A stretch of DNA of 64,000 nucleotides, from positions 186,001-250,000 of the forward strand of contig NZ_QWDM01000008.1 in NCBI RefSeq assembly GCF_003996965.1, read 5' to 3'. Position numbers and translations under genes: made by a program. Shown here one piece after another: positions 56,760 through 64,000 of the stretch (its first letter is position 1; every line of letters begins with the position of its first letter). Origin of the DNA: Flavobacterium cupreum. Lineage in GTDB: Bacteria > Bacteroidota > Bacteroidia > Flavobacteriales > Flavobacteriaceae. The notes beneath the pieces were generated by a model that saw nothing but the letters and a program-made list of their open reading frames with translations, did not search any database and was not told where the DNA came from.

Positions 56760-59700
56760 ATGCAAAGTCCGTCTTTTTCTATTTATGATGCATCTGCAGG
56801 TTCGGGAAAGACCTATACGCTGGTCAAAGAGTATCTTAAAATAATTCTCTCTTCCCCTAAAAATGATGCCTACCGTAATATCCTGGCAATCACTTTTACC
56901 AATAAAGCGGTTCATGAAATGAAAAGCCGTATTGTCGGGAGTTTGTCTGAATTTACCAAAGAAGAACCTTCATCAAAAGCTATGGATTTAATGGAGGATT
57001 TGTCCCGTGAAACAGGCCTTTCGATCCTAAAAATCAAAACAAAATCCCAGAATATTATCAAGCATCTTATTCATAATTATGCTGCTTTTGATATTTCTAC
57101 CATAGATAAATTTACACACAAGGTAATTCGTGCTTTTGCACATGACCTGAATTTGCCCATGACTTTTGAGGTGACACTTGATACCGAAAATTTACTGGTA
57201 GAAGCCGTTGATGCAATTATTGCTCAGGCCGGACAGGATGAAACGCTCACCAGATTGCTGATCGATTTCACCATGGAAAAAACCGACGATGATAAAAGTT
57301 GGGATGTTTCGCGTGAAATCCTTGAAACCGGAAGACTGGTGCTGAATGAAAACAACAGAAATGAAATTTCTCATTTTCAGGACAAATCCATTGAGGAATT
57401 TGTTGCGATAAAAAAGAAAATGTCGGTTTTGTGTGCCGATTTAGAAAAAGAAAATACCGGATTTGCAACACAGACTCTCGAGTTGATCGATAAAAACGGA
57501 ATTGATTTAAAGTCGTTTTCAAGAGGGACTTTTCCAAATCATCTGGAAAGTATTCGTGATGGAAAATTCAATCCGAGAAATAAAGCATTTCACGAATTTG
57601 AGGATATTGCCATTAATAAAACGGCGAGTGACCGGGCTCTGATCGAAAATCTTATTCCGGAATTACTGCTGACTTTAGATAAGATCTATAAAAACTTCGA
57701 AAAAAGGGATTTCTACAAAGCCTTTCTGAAAAACATAACACCGCTTTCTTTGCTGAATACGGTAAGCAATGAACTGGCCAAAATTCAGTCGGAACAAAAT
57801 ATTTTGTCTATTTCAGAATTCAACGCGATTATTCATCGTGAAATTCAGAATCAGCCGGCACCCTTTATTTACGAACGTTTGGGAGAACGTTACCGCCACT
57901 TTTTTATTGATGAATTTCAGGATACCTCAGAAATGCAATGGCAGAATCTGATTCCGCTAATTGACAATGCGCTTTCGGGCCAGGATGATTTCGGGAATAA
58001 AGGAACACTGATGATTGTGGGGGATCCGAAACAATCCATCTATCGTTGGAGGGGAGGAAAGGCCGAGCAGTTTATTGAATTAAGTAAAGAAGCAAATCCT
58101 TTTGCGAATCCGGATAAAAAACTGGAACATTTAAACACCAATTACAGAAGCTACAGCGAAGTAATTGATTTTAATAATGCTTTTTTTAAACTGATTTCAA
58201 CCGAATTTACGAATGAGGATTATAAGGATTTATATGAAAATCATAGCTTTCAGAATCCAAATTCTAAAAAAGGCGGCTATGTCAACATTTCTTTTCTTCC
58301 CATAATAGAAAAAAATGATTTTGCAGATGAAGAAGATGTTGTGGAAAAATCAGATTTATATGTGCTGGCGACTTTAAATACAATTTTAAAAGTGGTTAAG
58401 GAAGGTTTTGAATATAAGGACATCGTAGTTCTGACCCGCAAAAGGGATCAGGGAATCGCCATTGCCAATTATCTGACAGAACAGAATATTCCGCTTCTTT
58501 CGTCAGAAACCCTCATGATTCAGAATGCTACAGAGGTTCGATTGATTGTTCATCTGTTGAAATATCTAAATAATAGTGCCGATCTGGAGTCGAAAGCTAA
58601 TTTTTTACATTTTCTGGGAACCACTCTGGAAACTGAAATTCCGATTCATGATTTTATCGCAAACGGAATGGCTCAGAGACTCGAAAGTGATTTTGAAAAC
58701 TGGCTCTTGGCGTTTGATGTTTCGCTTTCTTTTGAAGATATCAGGAAGAAATCTTTGTATGAAGCGGTCGAAATTATCATTTCAAAATTTATTCTTCCTT
58801 CAGAAGGAAATGCCTATGTGCAGTTTTTTCTGGATATTGTTTTGGAGCGCGACATTAGAAATCAGGCAGGTATTGCCGATTTTTTAGGTTATTGGGATAA
58901 AAATGCGGAGAAATTCAGTATTCCTTCTCCGGAAGGAAATAATGCTGTCCGCATTATGACCATCCATAAATCGAAAGGTCTCGAGTTTCCGGTAGTCATC
59001 ATGCCTTTTGCAGAAGAAGATTACAACAGGAAACCAAAAGATAAACTCTGGCTGGATACAGAAGAAGCTGATTTGGGCGTGCCAAAAGCCCTGATTGATA
59101 ATAGCAGTGCTGTGGAAGGTTTCGGTGAAAGTGCCTCGGCAGTTTTTAATTTAAAAAAACAGGAAGAATTGCTGGATAACATCAATGTTTTATATGTCGC
59201 CCTGACACGTGCCGAAGAACAGTTGTATGTTATTTCACAATCTTTAAAAGAGCGAAAAGACGGAGAATTCCCGAATAATATGGCTTCTTTTTTTATTAAA
59301 TATTTGATGCATAAAGGGATTTACGATCCCGAAAAGACAGCATATGATTTTGGAAACAAAACAAAGCTCTCTCCGCCTTCAAAAATGGCAGATCTGGTCA
59401 AGGTAATTCCAATGGTCTCTGAAGTTTTGAATCCGAAAAATATAAAAATTGCGCAGCGCGAAGCTTTAATGTGGGGAACTCATCAGCAGGATGCTATTTC
59501 TTATGGAAATAGTATTCATGAAATTCTGGCTTTCGTTAAAGATAAATCAGATGTGGATCTGGCGGTTACAAAAGCGCTTGAAAATGGACTTATTACTTTA
59601 GATCAGACAGAAAAGGTACTGATAACACTGCGTGAAATTGTGAATCATCCGGAACTAAGTGTTTGTTTTAATGGAAATGACAAGATTCTGAACGAGCAGA

Positions 59701-59918
59701 CGATTGTTCAGAAAGAAGGCAAGATTTTAAAACCGGATCGCATTGTTCTCACAAAAGACAAGGAGGCTTACCTTCTCGATTATAAAACCGGTGTCAGTAA
59801 TGCGAAATACACGAAACAAATTCAGGAATATGAGGAAGCTATTGAAGATTTGGGGTACAAAGTGTTAAAAAGAGCTTTGGTATATATAGGAACAGATGTT
59901 GATGTGGTAAATTTGTGA
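56760..59918 (+). CDS. AddA/RecB-like helicase-nuclease
   Basis: I start at the ATG of MQSPSFSIYDASAGSGKTYT (1052 residues). Walker A ASAGSGKT lies near residue 10-17. Other UvrD-type motifs are FIDEFQDTSEMQW, GDPKQSIYRWRGG, IMTIHKSKGLEFPVVIMPF and LYVALTRAEEQLYV. The C-terminal RecB-family nuclease has SYGNSIHEILA, ILKPDRIVL and LLDYKTG. AddAB complexes process double-strand breaks to load RecA. The AddB-like partner gene begins at 62826, with kbl and ompA between them. The 16 upstream codons overlap a likely promoter. Confidence 0.93.
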   Translation: MQSPSFSIYDASAGSGKTYTLVKEYLKIILSSPKNDAYRNILAITFTNKAVHEMKSRIVGSLSEFTKEEPSSKAMDLMEDLSRETGLSILKIKTKSQNIIKHLIHNYAAFDISTIDKFTHKVIRAFAHDLNLPMTFEVTLDTENLLVEAVDAIIAQAGQDETLTRLLIDFTMEKTDDDKSWDVSREILETGRLVLNENNRNEISHFQDKSIEEFVAIKKKMSVLCADLEKENTGFATQTLELIDKNGIDLKSFSRGTFPNHLESIRDGKFNPRNKAFHEFEDIAINKTASDRALIENLIPELLLTLDKIYKNFEKRDFYKAFLKNITPLSLLNTVSNELAKIQSEQNILSISEFNAIIHREIQNQPAPFIYERLGERYRHFFIDEFQDTSEMQWQNLIPLIDNALSGQDDFGNKGTLMIVGDPKQSIYRWRGGKAEQFIELSKEANPFANPDKKLEHLNTNYRSYSEVIDFNNAFFKLISTEFTNEDYKDLYENHSFQNPNSKKGGYVNISFLPIIEKNDFADEEDVVEKSDLYVLATLNTILKVVKEGFEYKDIVVLTRKRDQGIAIANYLTEQNIPLLSSETLMIQNATEVRLIVHLLKYLNNSADLESKANFLHFLGTTLETEIPIHDFIANGMAQRLESDFENWLLAFDVSLSFEDIRKKSLYEAVEIIISKFILPSEGNAYVQFFLDIVLERDIRNQAGIADFLGYWDKNAEKFSIPSPEGNNAVRIMTIHKSKGLEFPVVIMPFAEEDYNRKPKDKLWLDTEEADLGVPKALIDNSSAVEGFGESASAVFNLKKQEELLDNINVLYVALTRAEEQLYVISQSLKERKDGEFPNNMASFFIKYLMHKGIYDPEKTAYDFGNKTKLSPPSKMADLVKVIPMVSEVLNPKNIKIAQREALMWGTHQQDAISYGNSIHEILAFVKDKSDVDLAVTKALENGLITLDQTEKVLITLREIVNHPELSVCFNGNDKILNEQTIVQKEGKILKPDRIVLTKDKEAYLLDYKTGVSNAKYTKQIQEYEEAIEDLGYKVLKRALVYIGTDVDVVNL

Positions 59919-59988
59919 TGAAATTAATCAGATGTTAAAGAGTTGATTTCGTTAAGTTGTTAATTTTTAACATATTAAATAAATAAAA

Positions 59989-61182
59989 ATGTACGGTAAA
60001 ATTAAAGATCATTTGCAAAGTGAGTTGCAAACAATTGAAGAGAACGGAATTTTTAAAAAAGAACGCATTATAACTTCGGCGCAGGACGCTGAAATTACAA
60101 TTTCAACCGGGGAAAAAGTTCTGAACTTCTGTGCTAATAATTACTTAGGGCTATCGTCTCATCCAGAGGTGGTTCAGGCCGCTAAGGACGCTATGGACAC
60201 ACATGGTTTTGGGATGTCTTCGGTTCGGTTTATTTGTGGTACGCAGGATATTCATAAGACCTTAGAAAAAAAGATTGCTGATTTTTATGGAACAGAAGAT
60301 ACTATTTTATATGCAGCGGCCTTTGATGCAAATGGTGGTGTTTTCGAGCCATTATTTGGGGAAAATGACGCTATTATTTCAGATAGTTTAAATCATGCTT
60401 CTATTATCGATGGCGTTCGTTTGTGTAAAGCAGCCCGTTATCGCTATGAGAACAGTAATATGGAAGATCTGGAAGAGCAGTTAATTAAGGCTAATGAAGC
60501 AGGTGCACGTTTTAAAATAATTGTGACCGACGGTGTTTTTTCTATGGATGGTGTTGTTGCTCCGTTAGATAAAATCTGCGACCTGGCAGATAAATACGAT
60601 GCTTTGGTGATGGTCGATGAATGTCATGCGGCCGGATTTATCGGTGCAACCGGTAAAGGAACACTTGAGGCAAAAGGTGTCATGGGAAGAGTTGATATTA
60701 TTACAGGTACACTGGGTAAGGCACTGGGTGGAGCAATGGGTGGTTATACAACAGCAAAGAAAGAAATTATTGAATTACTGCGTCAAAGATCAAGACCTTA
60801 TTTGTTTTCAAACTCGCTTGCGCCTGCAATTGTAGGGGCTTCCATTAAAGTTTTTGAATTACTGGAAAAAGATACTTCACTAAGAGATAAATTAGAATGG
60901 AATACGAATTATTTTAAAGAAGGCATGAAAAAGGCCGGATTTGATATTATCGATGGCGATTCTGCAATTGTTCCCGTGATGTTGTACGATGCAAAATTGT
61001 CACAAACAATGGCGAATGAACTTTTAAAACAAGGCATTTATGTTATCGGTTTCTTTTTTCCTGTTGTCCCGAAAGAGAAGGCGAGAATACGTGTTCAGCT
61101 CTCAGCAGCGCATACAAAGGAGCATTTGGACAAAGCTATAAGTGCTTTTGTATCAGTTGGTAAAATGTTAAAAGTTATATAA
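59989..61182 (+). CDS. kbl: Glycine C-acetyltransferase (2-amino-3-ketobutyrate CoA ligase)
   Basis: The 397 residues form an alpha-oxoamine synthase. The N-terminal [18 protein letters not shown] is at about 44-61, [15 protein letters not shown] at 210-224, and the PLP lysine is Lys244 in [16 protein letters not shown]. It converts 2-amino-3-ketobutyrate and CoA to glycine and acetyl-CoA in threonine breakdown. No threonine dehydrogenase gene is present in the window. The neighbours are unrelated helicase-nuclease and OmpA genes. Confidence 0.94.
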   Translation: MYGKIKDHLQSELQTIEENGIFKKERIITSAQDAEITISTGEKVLNFCANNYLGLSSHPEVVQAAKDAMDTHGFGMSSVRFICGTQDIHKTLEKKIADFYGTEDTILYAAAFDANGGVFEPLFGENDAIISDSLNHASIIDGVRLCKAARYRYENSNMEDLEEQLIKANEAGARFKIIVTDGVFSMDGVVAPLDKICDLADKYDALVMVDECHAAGFIGATGKGTLEAKGVMGRVDIITGTLGKALGGAMGGYTTAKKEIIELLRQRSRPYLFSNSLAPAIVGASIKVFELLEKDTSLRDKLEWNTNYFKEGMKKAGFDIIDGDSAIVPVMLYDAKLSQTMANELLKQGIYVIGFFFPVVPKEKARIRVQLSAAHTKEHLDKAISAFVSVGKMLKVI

Positions 61183-61225
61183 TTCCCATTTTATTGAATT
61201 TTTGTAGGTTTTTTTTAACATTTCA

Positions 61226-61257
61226 TTTTGTATTTAAAAATTTTGGTGTTACTTTTG
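61226..61257 (+). promoter_or_regulatory. Promoter for ompA
   Basis: TTTTG (61226-61230), 19 bases, then TACTTTTG (61250-61257): a near-perfect Bacteroidota promoter, the clearest of the window, as expected for an abundant outer-membrane protein. Confidence 0.8.
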
Positions 61258-61295
61258 CTAGTAATTAACTAAATTGTAATTAAAAAAAATTAAGT

Positions 61296-62762
61296 ATGAA
61301 ACATCTTAACAAACTTTTAGTTGCTGTAATGATGGTGATGGGGTTGTCCTCACACGCGCAAGACAGTAACAATCCATGGGCTATCTCTTTTGGAGTGAAT
61401 GCCGTGGATACTAGGACTAGTGCAAGTCCAGAACATGTTGACTTTTTTCCGGCGCATTTCTCTCAGCCATTCGCTGTAAAAGATAACTGGAATATCCTTC
61501 CATCTTTATCTTACATTGGAGTGTCTAGATACGTAGGGTCAGGATTTTCTGTTGGTTTACAAGGGTCTGTGAATAAAATTGACAAATATGTTCGTTTTGC
61601 TCCAAATGCTGCAGGGCATGATGCAAGAGGAATGATTGTTGAAAATCCAGGTGATTTGATGTATTACGGAATTGATGCTACTATTAAGTACAGCTTCCAG
61701 GAATTAATCAAATCTAAAGTAATCGATCCTTCGTTATCTGTTGGTGGTGGTTATGTTTTCTTCGGAGACAGCAGCTACGGAACTGTTAACCCAGGTGCTG
61801 GTTTAACTTTCTGGTTTACTGATGCTATTGGTTTAGAGCTTGCTACTAAATACAAATGGTCAGTTAGTGGAGACAGAGAAGATGCTGCTGGTGTTCCAGA
61901 CGCTCCATCTCATTTCCAACACACTGCAGGTCTTATCTTCAAATTTGGTGGTAAAGATACTGACGGTGATGGTATCTACGATAAAGATGATGCTTGTCCA
62001 GACGTTGCTGGTTTAAAACAATTCAACGGATGTCCTGATACAGACGGAGACGGAATCGTTGATGCTTCTGATGCTTGTCCAGATGTTTTTGGTTTAGCTG
62101 CATTAAACGGATGTCCTGATACTGACGGAGACGGAATTGCTGATAAAGATGATGCTTGTCCAGATGTTGCTGGTTTAGCTGCTTTAAAAGGTTGTCCAGA
62201 TGCTGACGGTGACGGTGTTGCTGATAAAGATGACAAATGTCCTACAGTTGCTGGTCCAAAAGAAAACGGTGGTTGTCCTTTCTTAGACGCTGATAAAGAT
62301 GGTGTTCTAGATAAAGATGATGATTGTCCTACAGTTGCAGGTCCTGCTTCTAACAGAGGATGTCCAGAAGTTACTTCTGAGGCTTTAGAAGACCTTAAAG
62401 TTCAAGCTAGAGCAATCTACTTCAACTCAGGTAAAGCTACTTTCAAAACAGGAGACAAAGAAACTCCAGCTAGATTAGATGCAATTAAAGAAATCCTTAA
62501 AAACTATCCAAACGCGAAATTCAGCATTGAAGGTCACACAGATAGCGATGGTTCTGATAAATTGAACCAAAAACTTTCTGAAGACAGAGCTGCTGCAGTT
62601 ATGAACGCTTTGATCGAAAGAGGAGTAAATGTTGATAACTTAGTGTCTAAAGGTTTCGGTGAGTCTCAACCAGTTGCAAGTAACAAAACTGCTGCAGGTA
62701 AAGCACAAAACAGAAGAACTGAAATCAAACATATCGGTTCTAAATACGAAGGTAAATTGTAA
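61296..62762 (+). CDS. OmpA family protein with calcium-binding-type repeats
   Basis: The 488 residues have a signal peptide (about 1-21) and an eight-strand barrel (about 25-218). Five thrombospondin type 3-like repeats cover about 221-357 ([19 protein letters not shown] is the unit, with spaced Asp and Cys). A C-terminal OmpA domain binds peptidoglycan ([20 protein letters not shown], about 405-424). The Asp-rich repeats should bind calcium and space the barrel from the cell wall. Similar proteins are among the most abundant outer-membrane proteins in this phylum. It has a strong promoter and its own terminator. Confidence 0.96.
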   Translation: MKHLNKLLVAVMMVMGLSSHAQDSNNPWAISFGVNAVDTRTSASPEHVDFFPAHFSQPFAVKDNWNILPSLSYIGVSRYVGSGFSVGLQGSVNKIDKYVRFAPNAAGHDARGMIVENPGDLMYYGIDATIKYSFQELIKSKVIDPSLSVGGGYVFFGDSSYGTVNPGAGLTFWFTDAIGLELATKYKWSVSGDREDAAGVPDAPSHFQHTAGLIFKFGGKDTDGDGIYDKDDACPDVAGLKQFNGCPDTDGDGIVDASDACPDVFGLAALNGCPDTDGDGIADKDDACPDVAGLAALKGCPDADGDGVADKDDKCPTVAGPKENGGCPFLDADKDGVLDKDDDCPTVAGPASNRGCPEVTSEALEDLKVQARAIYFNSGKATFKTGDKETPARLDAIKEILKNYPNAKFSIEGHTDSDGSDKLNQKLSEDRAAAVMNALIERGVNVDNLVSKGFGESQPVASNKTAAGKAQNRRTEIKHIGSKYEGKL

Positions 62763-62782
62763 TTTACTTTCTAAATAAATTC

Positions 62783-62815
62783 TAAAAGCCATTCTTAATT
62801 GAATGGCTTTTTTTA
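62783..62815 (+). terminator. Terminator of ompA
   Basis: AAAGCCATTC/GAATGGCTTT with a short loop and seven T residues. The next start codon is only 11 bases further on. Confidence 0.92.
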
Positions 62816-62825
62816 TTTTTATACA

Positions 62826-64000
62826 ATGATAAATACTTCTTTTCTCGAAAAAATAGCCGCTGTTATAATTCAGGATTATTCCGGTAAACTTGCTGAAACA
62901 ACTATTATTCTGCCAAATAAAAGAGCAAAGGTTTTTTTAATTGAAGCTTTAAAAAAAGAAACTACCCATACAATTCTTTCTCCCGATATCATTAGCATAG
63001 AAGATTTCGTGCAGGATGTCGCAGCCATTCGGTCTGTTGATTCCATTGAACTTTTGTTTGAATTCTATGAAGTATATCTTTCTGTTACAGAAAAACAAAA
63101 CCAGCAGTCCTTCGAGTTATTTGCCAATTGGGCAAAAACTCTTCTTCAGGATTTTAATGAAATTGATCGTTACTTATTAGAGCCTTCTCATGTTTTGTCT
63201 TATCTGAATGATATCGAAGACATCAAAAAGTGGGGAATAGAAGTCGAAAATAAAACTAAGCTTCTGGAAAAATATATTGATTTCTGGAAACTTCTACCAT
63301 TGTATTATGAGTCTTTATATAATCATTTGCTGCATAAAGGAATAGGATATCAGGGATTGATTTATCGGGAAGCAGTTAATAATCTAAATCATTTTTCAAA
63401 TACAATTTCAGAGCGTCATTTTGTTTTTGCAGGTTTCAATGCATTAAATGCTGCTGAAGAAAAAATCGTGCAGCATCTTTTAGCTTTAGATCAGGCTAAA
63501 ATTTATTGGGATGTCGATCAGACTTTTCTTAATGACCCTTATCACGACGCAGGACTTTTTGTCCGTCGCTTTAAAGAAAACTGGAAACACTATAAGTCGA
63601 ATCCTTTTGAGTGGATTGTGGATGATTTTTCACAATCAAAAAATATTCAGGTCATCGGAACTCCAAAAACGATTGGTCAGGCTAAATTAGCCGGAAGTAT
63701 TATCGAAAAAATAGTTGCTGAAAATCCCTTAACCTCCCTTGATAAGGTCGCGATTGTTTTAGGTGAAGAGAATCTTTTAATGCCCGTTTTGTATGCTTTA
63801 CCTTCTTCGGTTGGGTCTTTGAATATTACTATGGGATATTCAGGTAAAAATAATCCATCGCAAATACTGATTGCGAAATTATTCAAAATGCATGCCAATG
63901 CGCTCTCCAGAAAAGGAGAAAGCTATGTTTTTTATTATAAGGATATATTGGATATTTTAACGCATCCTCTTGTGGAACCTTATGCTCATACTGGAAATCT
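62826..64000 (+). CDS. AddB-like PD-(D/E)XK nuclease family protein, partial
   Basis: The frame is open from the ATG at 62826 to the window end (391 full codons, C-terminus missing). The N-terminus MINTSFLEKIAAVIIQDYSG, then TTIILPNKRAKVFLIEALKK and ILSPDIISIEDFVQD matches the inactivated-helicase N-terminal part of AddB-like proteins in Bacteroidota (annotated PD-(D/E)XK nuclease family). HFVFAGFNALNAAEEKI and VAIVLGEENLLMPVLYALP are further family-like blocks. The nuclease motif itself lies beyond the window. It is probably the partner of the AddA-like protein at 56760-59918. Confidence 0.85.
   Translation, partial: MINTSFLEKIAAVIIQDYSGKLAETTIILPNKRAKVFLIEALKKETTHTILSPDIISIEDFVQDVAAIRSVDSIELLFEFYEVYLSVTEKQNQQSFELFANWAKTLLQDFNEIDRYLLEPSHVLSYLNDIEDIKKWGIEVENKTKLLEKYIDFWKLLPLYYESLYNHLLHKGIGYQGLIYREAVNNLNHFSNTISERHFVFAGFNALNAAEEKIVQHLLALDQAKIYWDVDQTFLNDPYHDAGLFVRRFKENWKHYKSNPFEWIVDDFSQSKNIQVIGTPKTIGQAKLAGSIIEKIVAENPLTSLDKVAIVLGEENLLMPVLYALPSSVGSLNITMGYSGKNNPSQILIAKLFKMHANALSRKGESYVFYYKDILDILTHPLVEPYAHTGN

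Noticed and set aside
61976..62236. Minus-strand frame of 86 residues with Ser/Pro/Ala repeats
   Set aside because: It mirrors the calcium-binding repeats of the OmpA protein in reverse; it has no independent signal.

Overview
The window reads as chromosomal DNA of a Flavobacterium-like member of the Bacteroidota. The sequence is AT-rich. Many genes are preceded by the Bacteroidota -7 promoter element TAnnTTTG rather than a sigma70 -10 box. Typical lineage markers are a SusC-like TonB-dependent receptor with a carboxypeptidase-regulatory-like N-terminus, a PorZ-type protein with a C-terminal type IX secretion (T9SS) signal, a Bat (Bacteroides aerotolerance) operon and a long IleS. No tRNA, rRNA, CRISPR array, phage or IS element was seen. 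Most of the window is ordinary core genome.

Region 1 (1-4125, +) is a tightly packed, translationally coupled NAD/ADP-ribose cluster: the end of a NADAR protein, a small companion protein, a macrodomain, a KptA/Tpt1 RNA 2'-phosphotransferase, an ADP-ribosylglycohydrolase and a nicotinamide phosphoribosyltransferase. It looks like a module that strips or repairs ADP-ribose adducts and recycles nicotinamide to NMN. Region 2 (4126-9360) holds yicC-gmk-nadD with a small membrane-protein gene, an ArsC-like protein, DinB, RlpA and a 4-TM protein. Region 3 (9382-16310) has the TonB-dependent receptor, pgi, a lipocalin-like protein and a divergent SDR/AraC pair.

Region 4 (16343-27422, mostly -) contains an M23 peptidase, aromatic amino acid catabolism genes (tryptophan 2,3-dioxygenase, hppD, hmgA), a four-helix-bundle S23-like gene framed by inverted repeats, a candidate small RNA, a patatin with an outer-membrane barrel, and uvrC. 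Region 5 (27559-38697) has an aspartoacylase-like protein, 5-formyl-THF cyclo-ligase and the Bat operon (MoxR, DUF58, a BatD-like protein, BatA, BatB, BatC, BatD, BatE). Region 6 (38921-46426) has an aldo/keto reductase, an SDR, an AlbA_2 protein, a DUF3298 lipoprotein, a cystathionine gamma-synthase-type enzyme, and gdhA divergent from an outer-membrane barrel gene. Region 7 (46601-64000, mostly +) has porZ, an acyltransferase, recO, ileS, a DksA-like protein, two roadblock-type genes, a small orphan gene, lspA, an AddA-like helicase-nuclease, kbl, ompA and the start of an AddB-like nuclease.

Beyond the genes, three things stand out. Many intergenic gaps carry inverted repeats, each built from its own short repeated word (CACAGAGATTCAC, CACGAATTACACG, AAATTCCAAATTCC, GTTTCAGGTTTCAG, AATTATCTAATTATC and others). 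A compact minus-strand unit downstream of hppD has a promoter, hairpin and terminator but no coding frame on that strand. The S23-like gene sits inside inverted repeats in a way that recalls rRNA intervening sequences.
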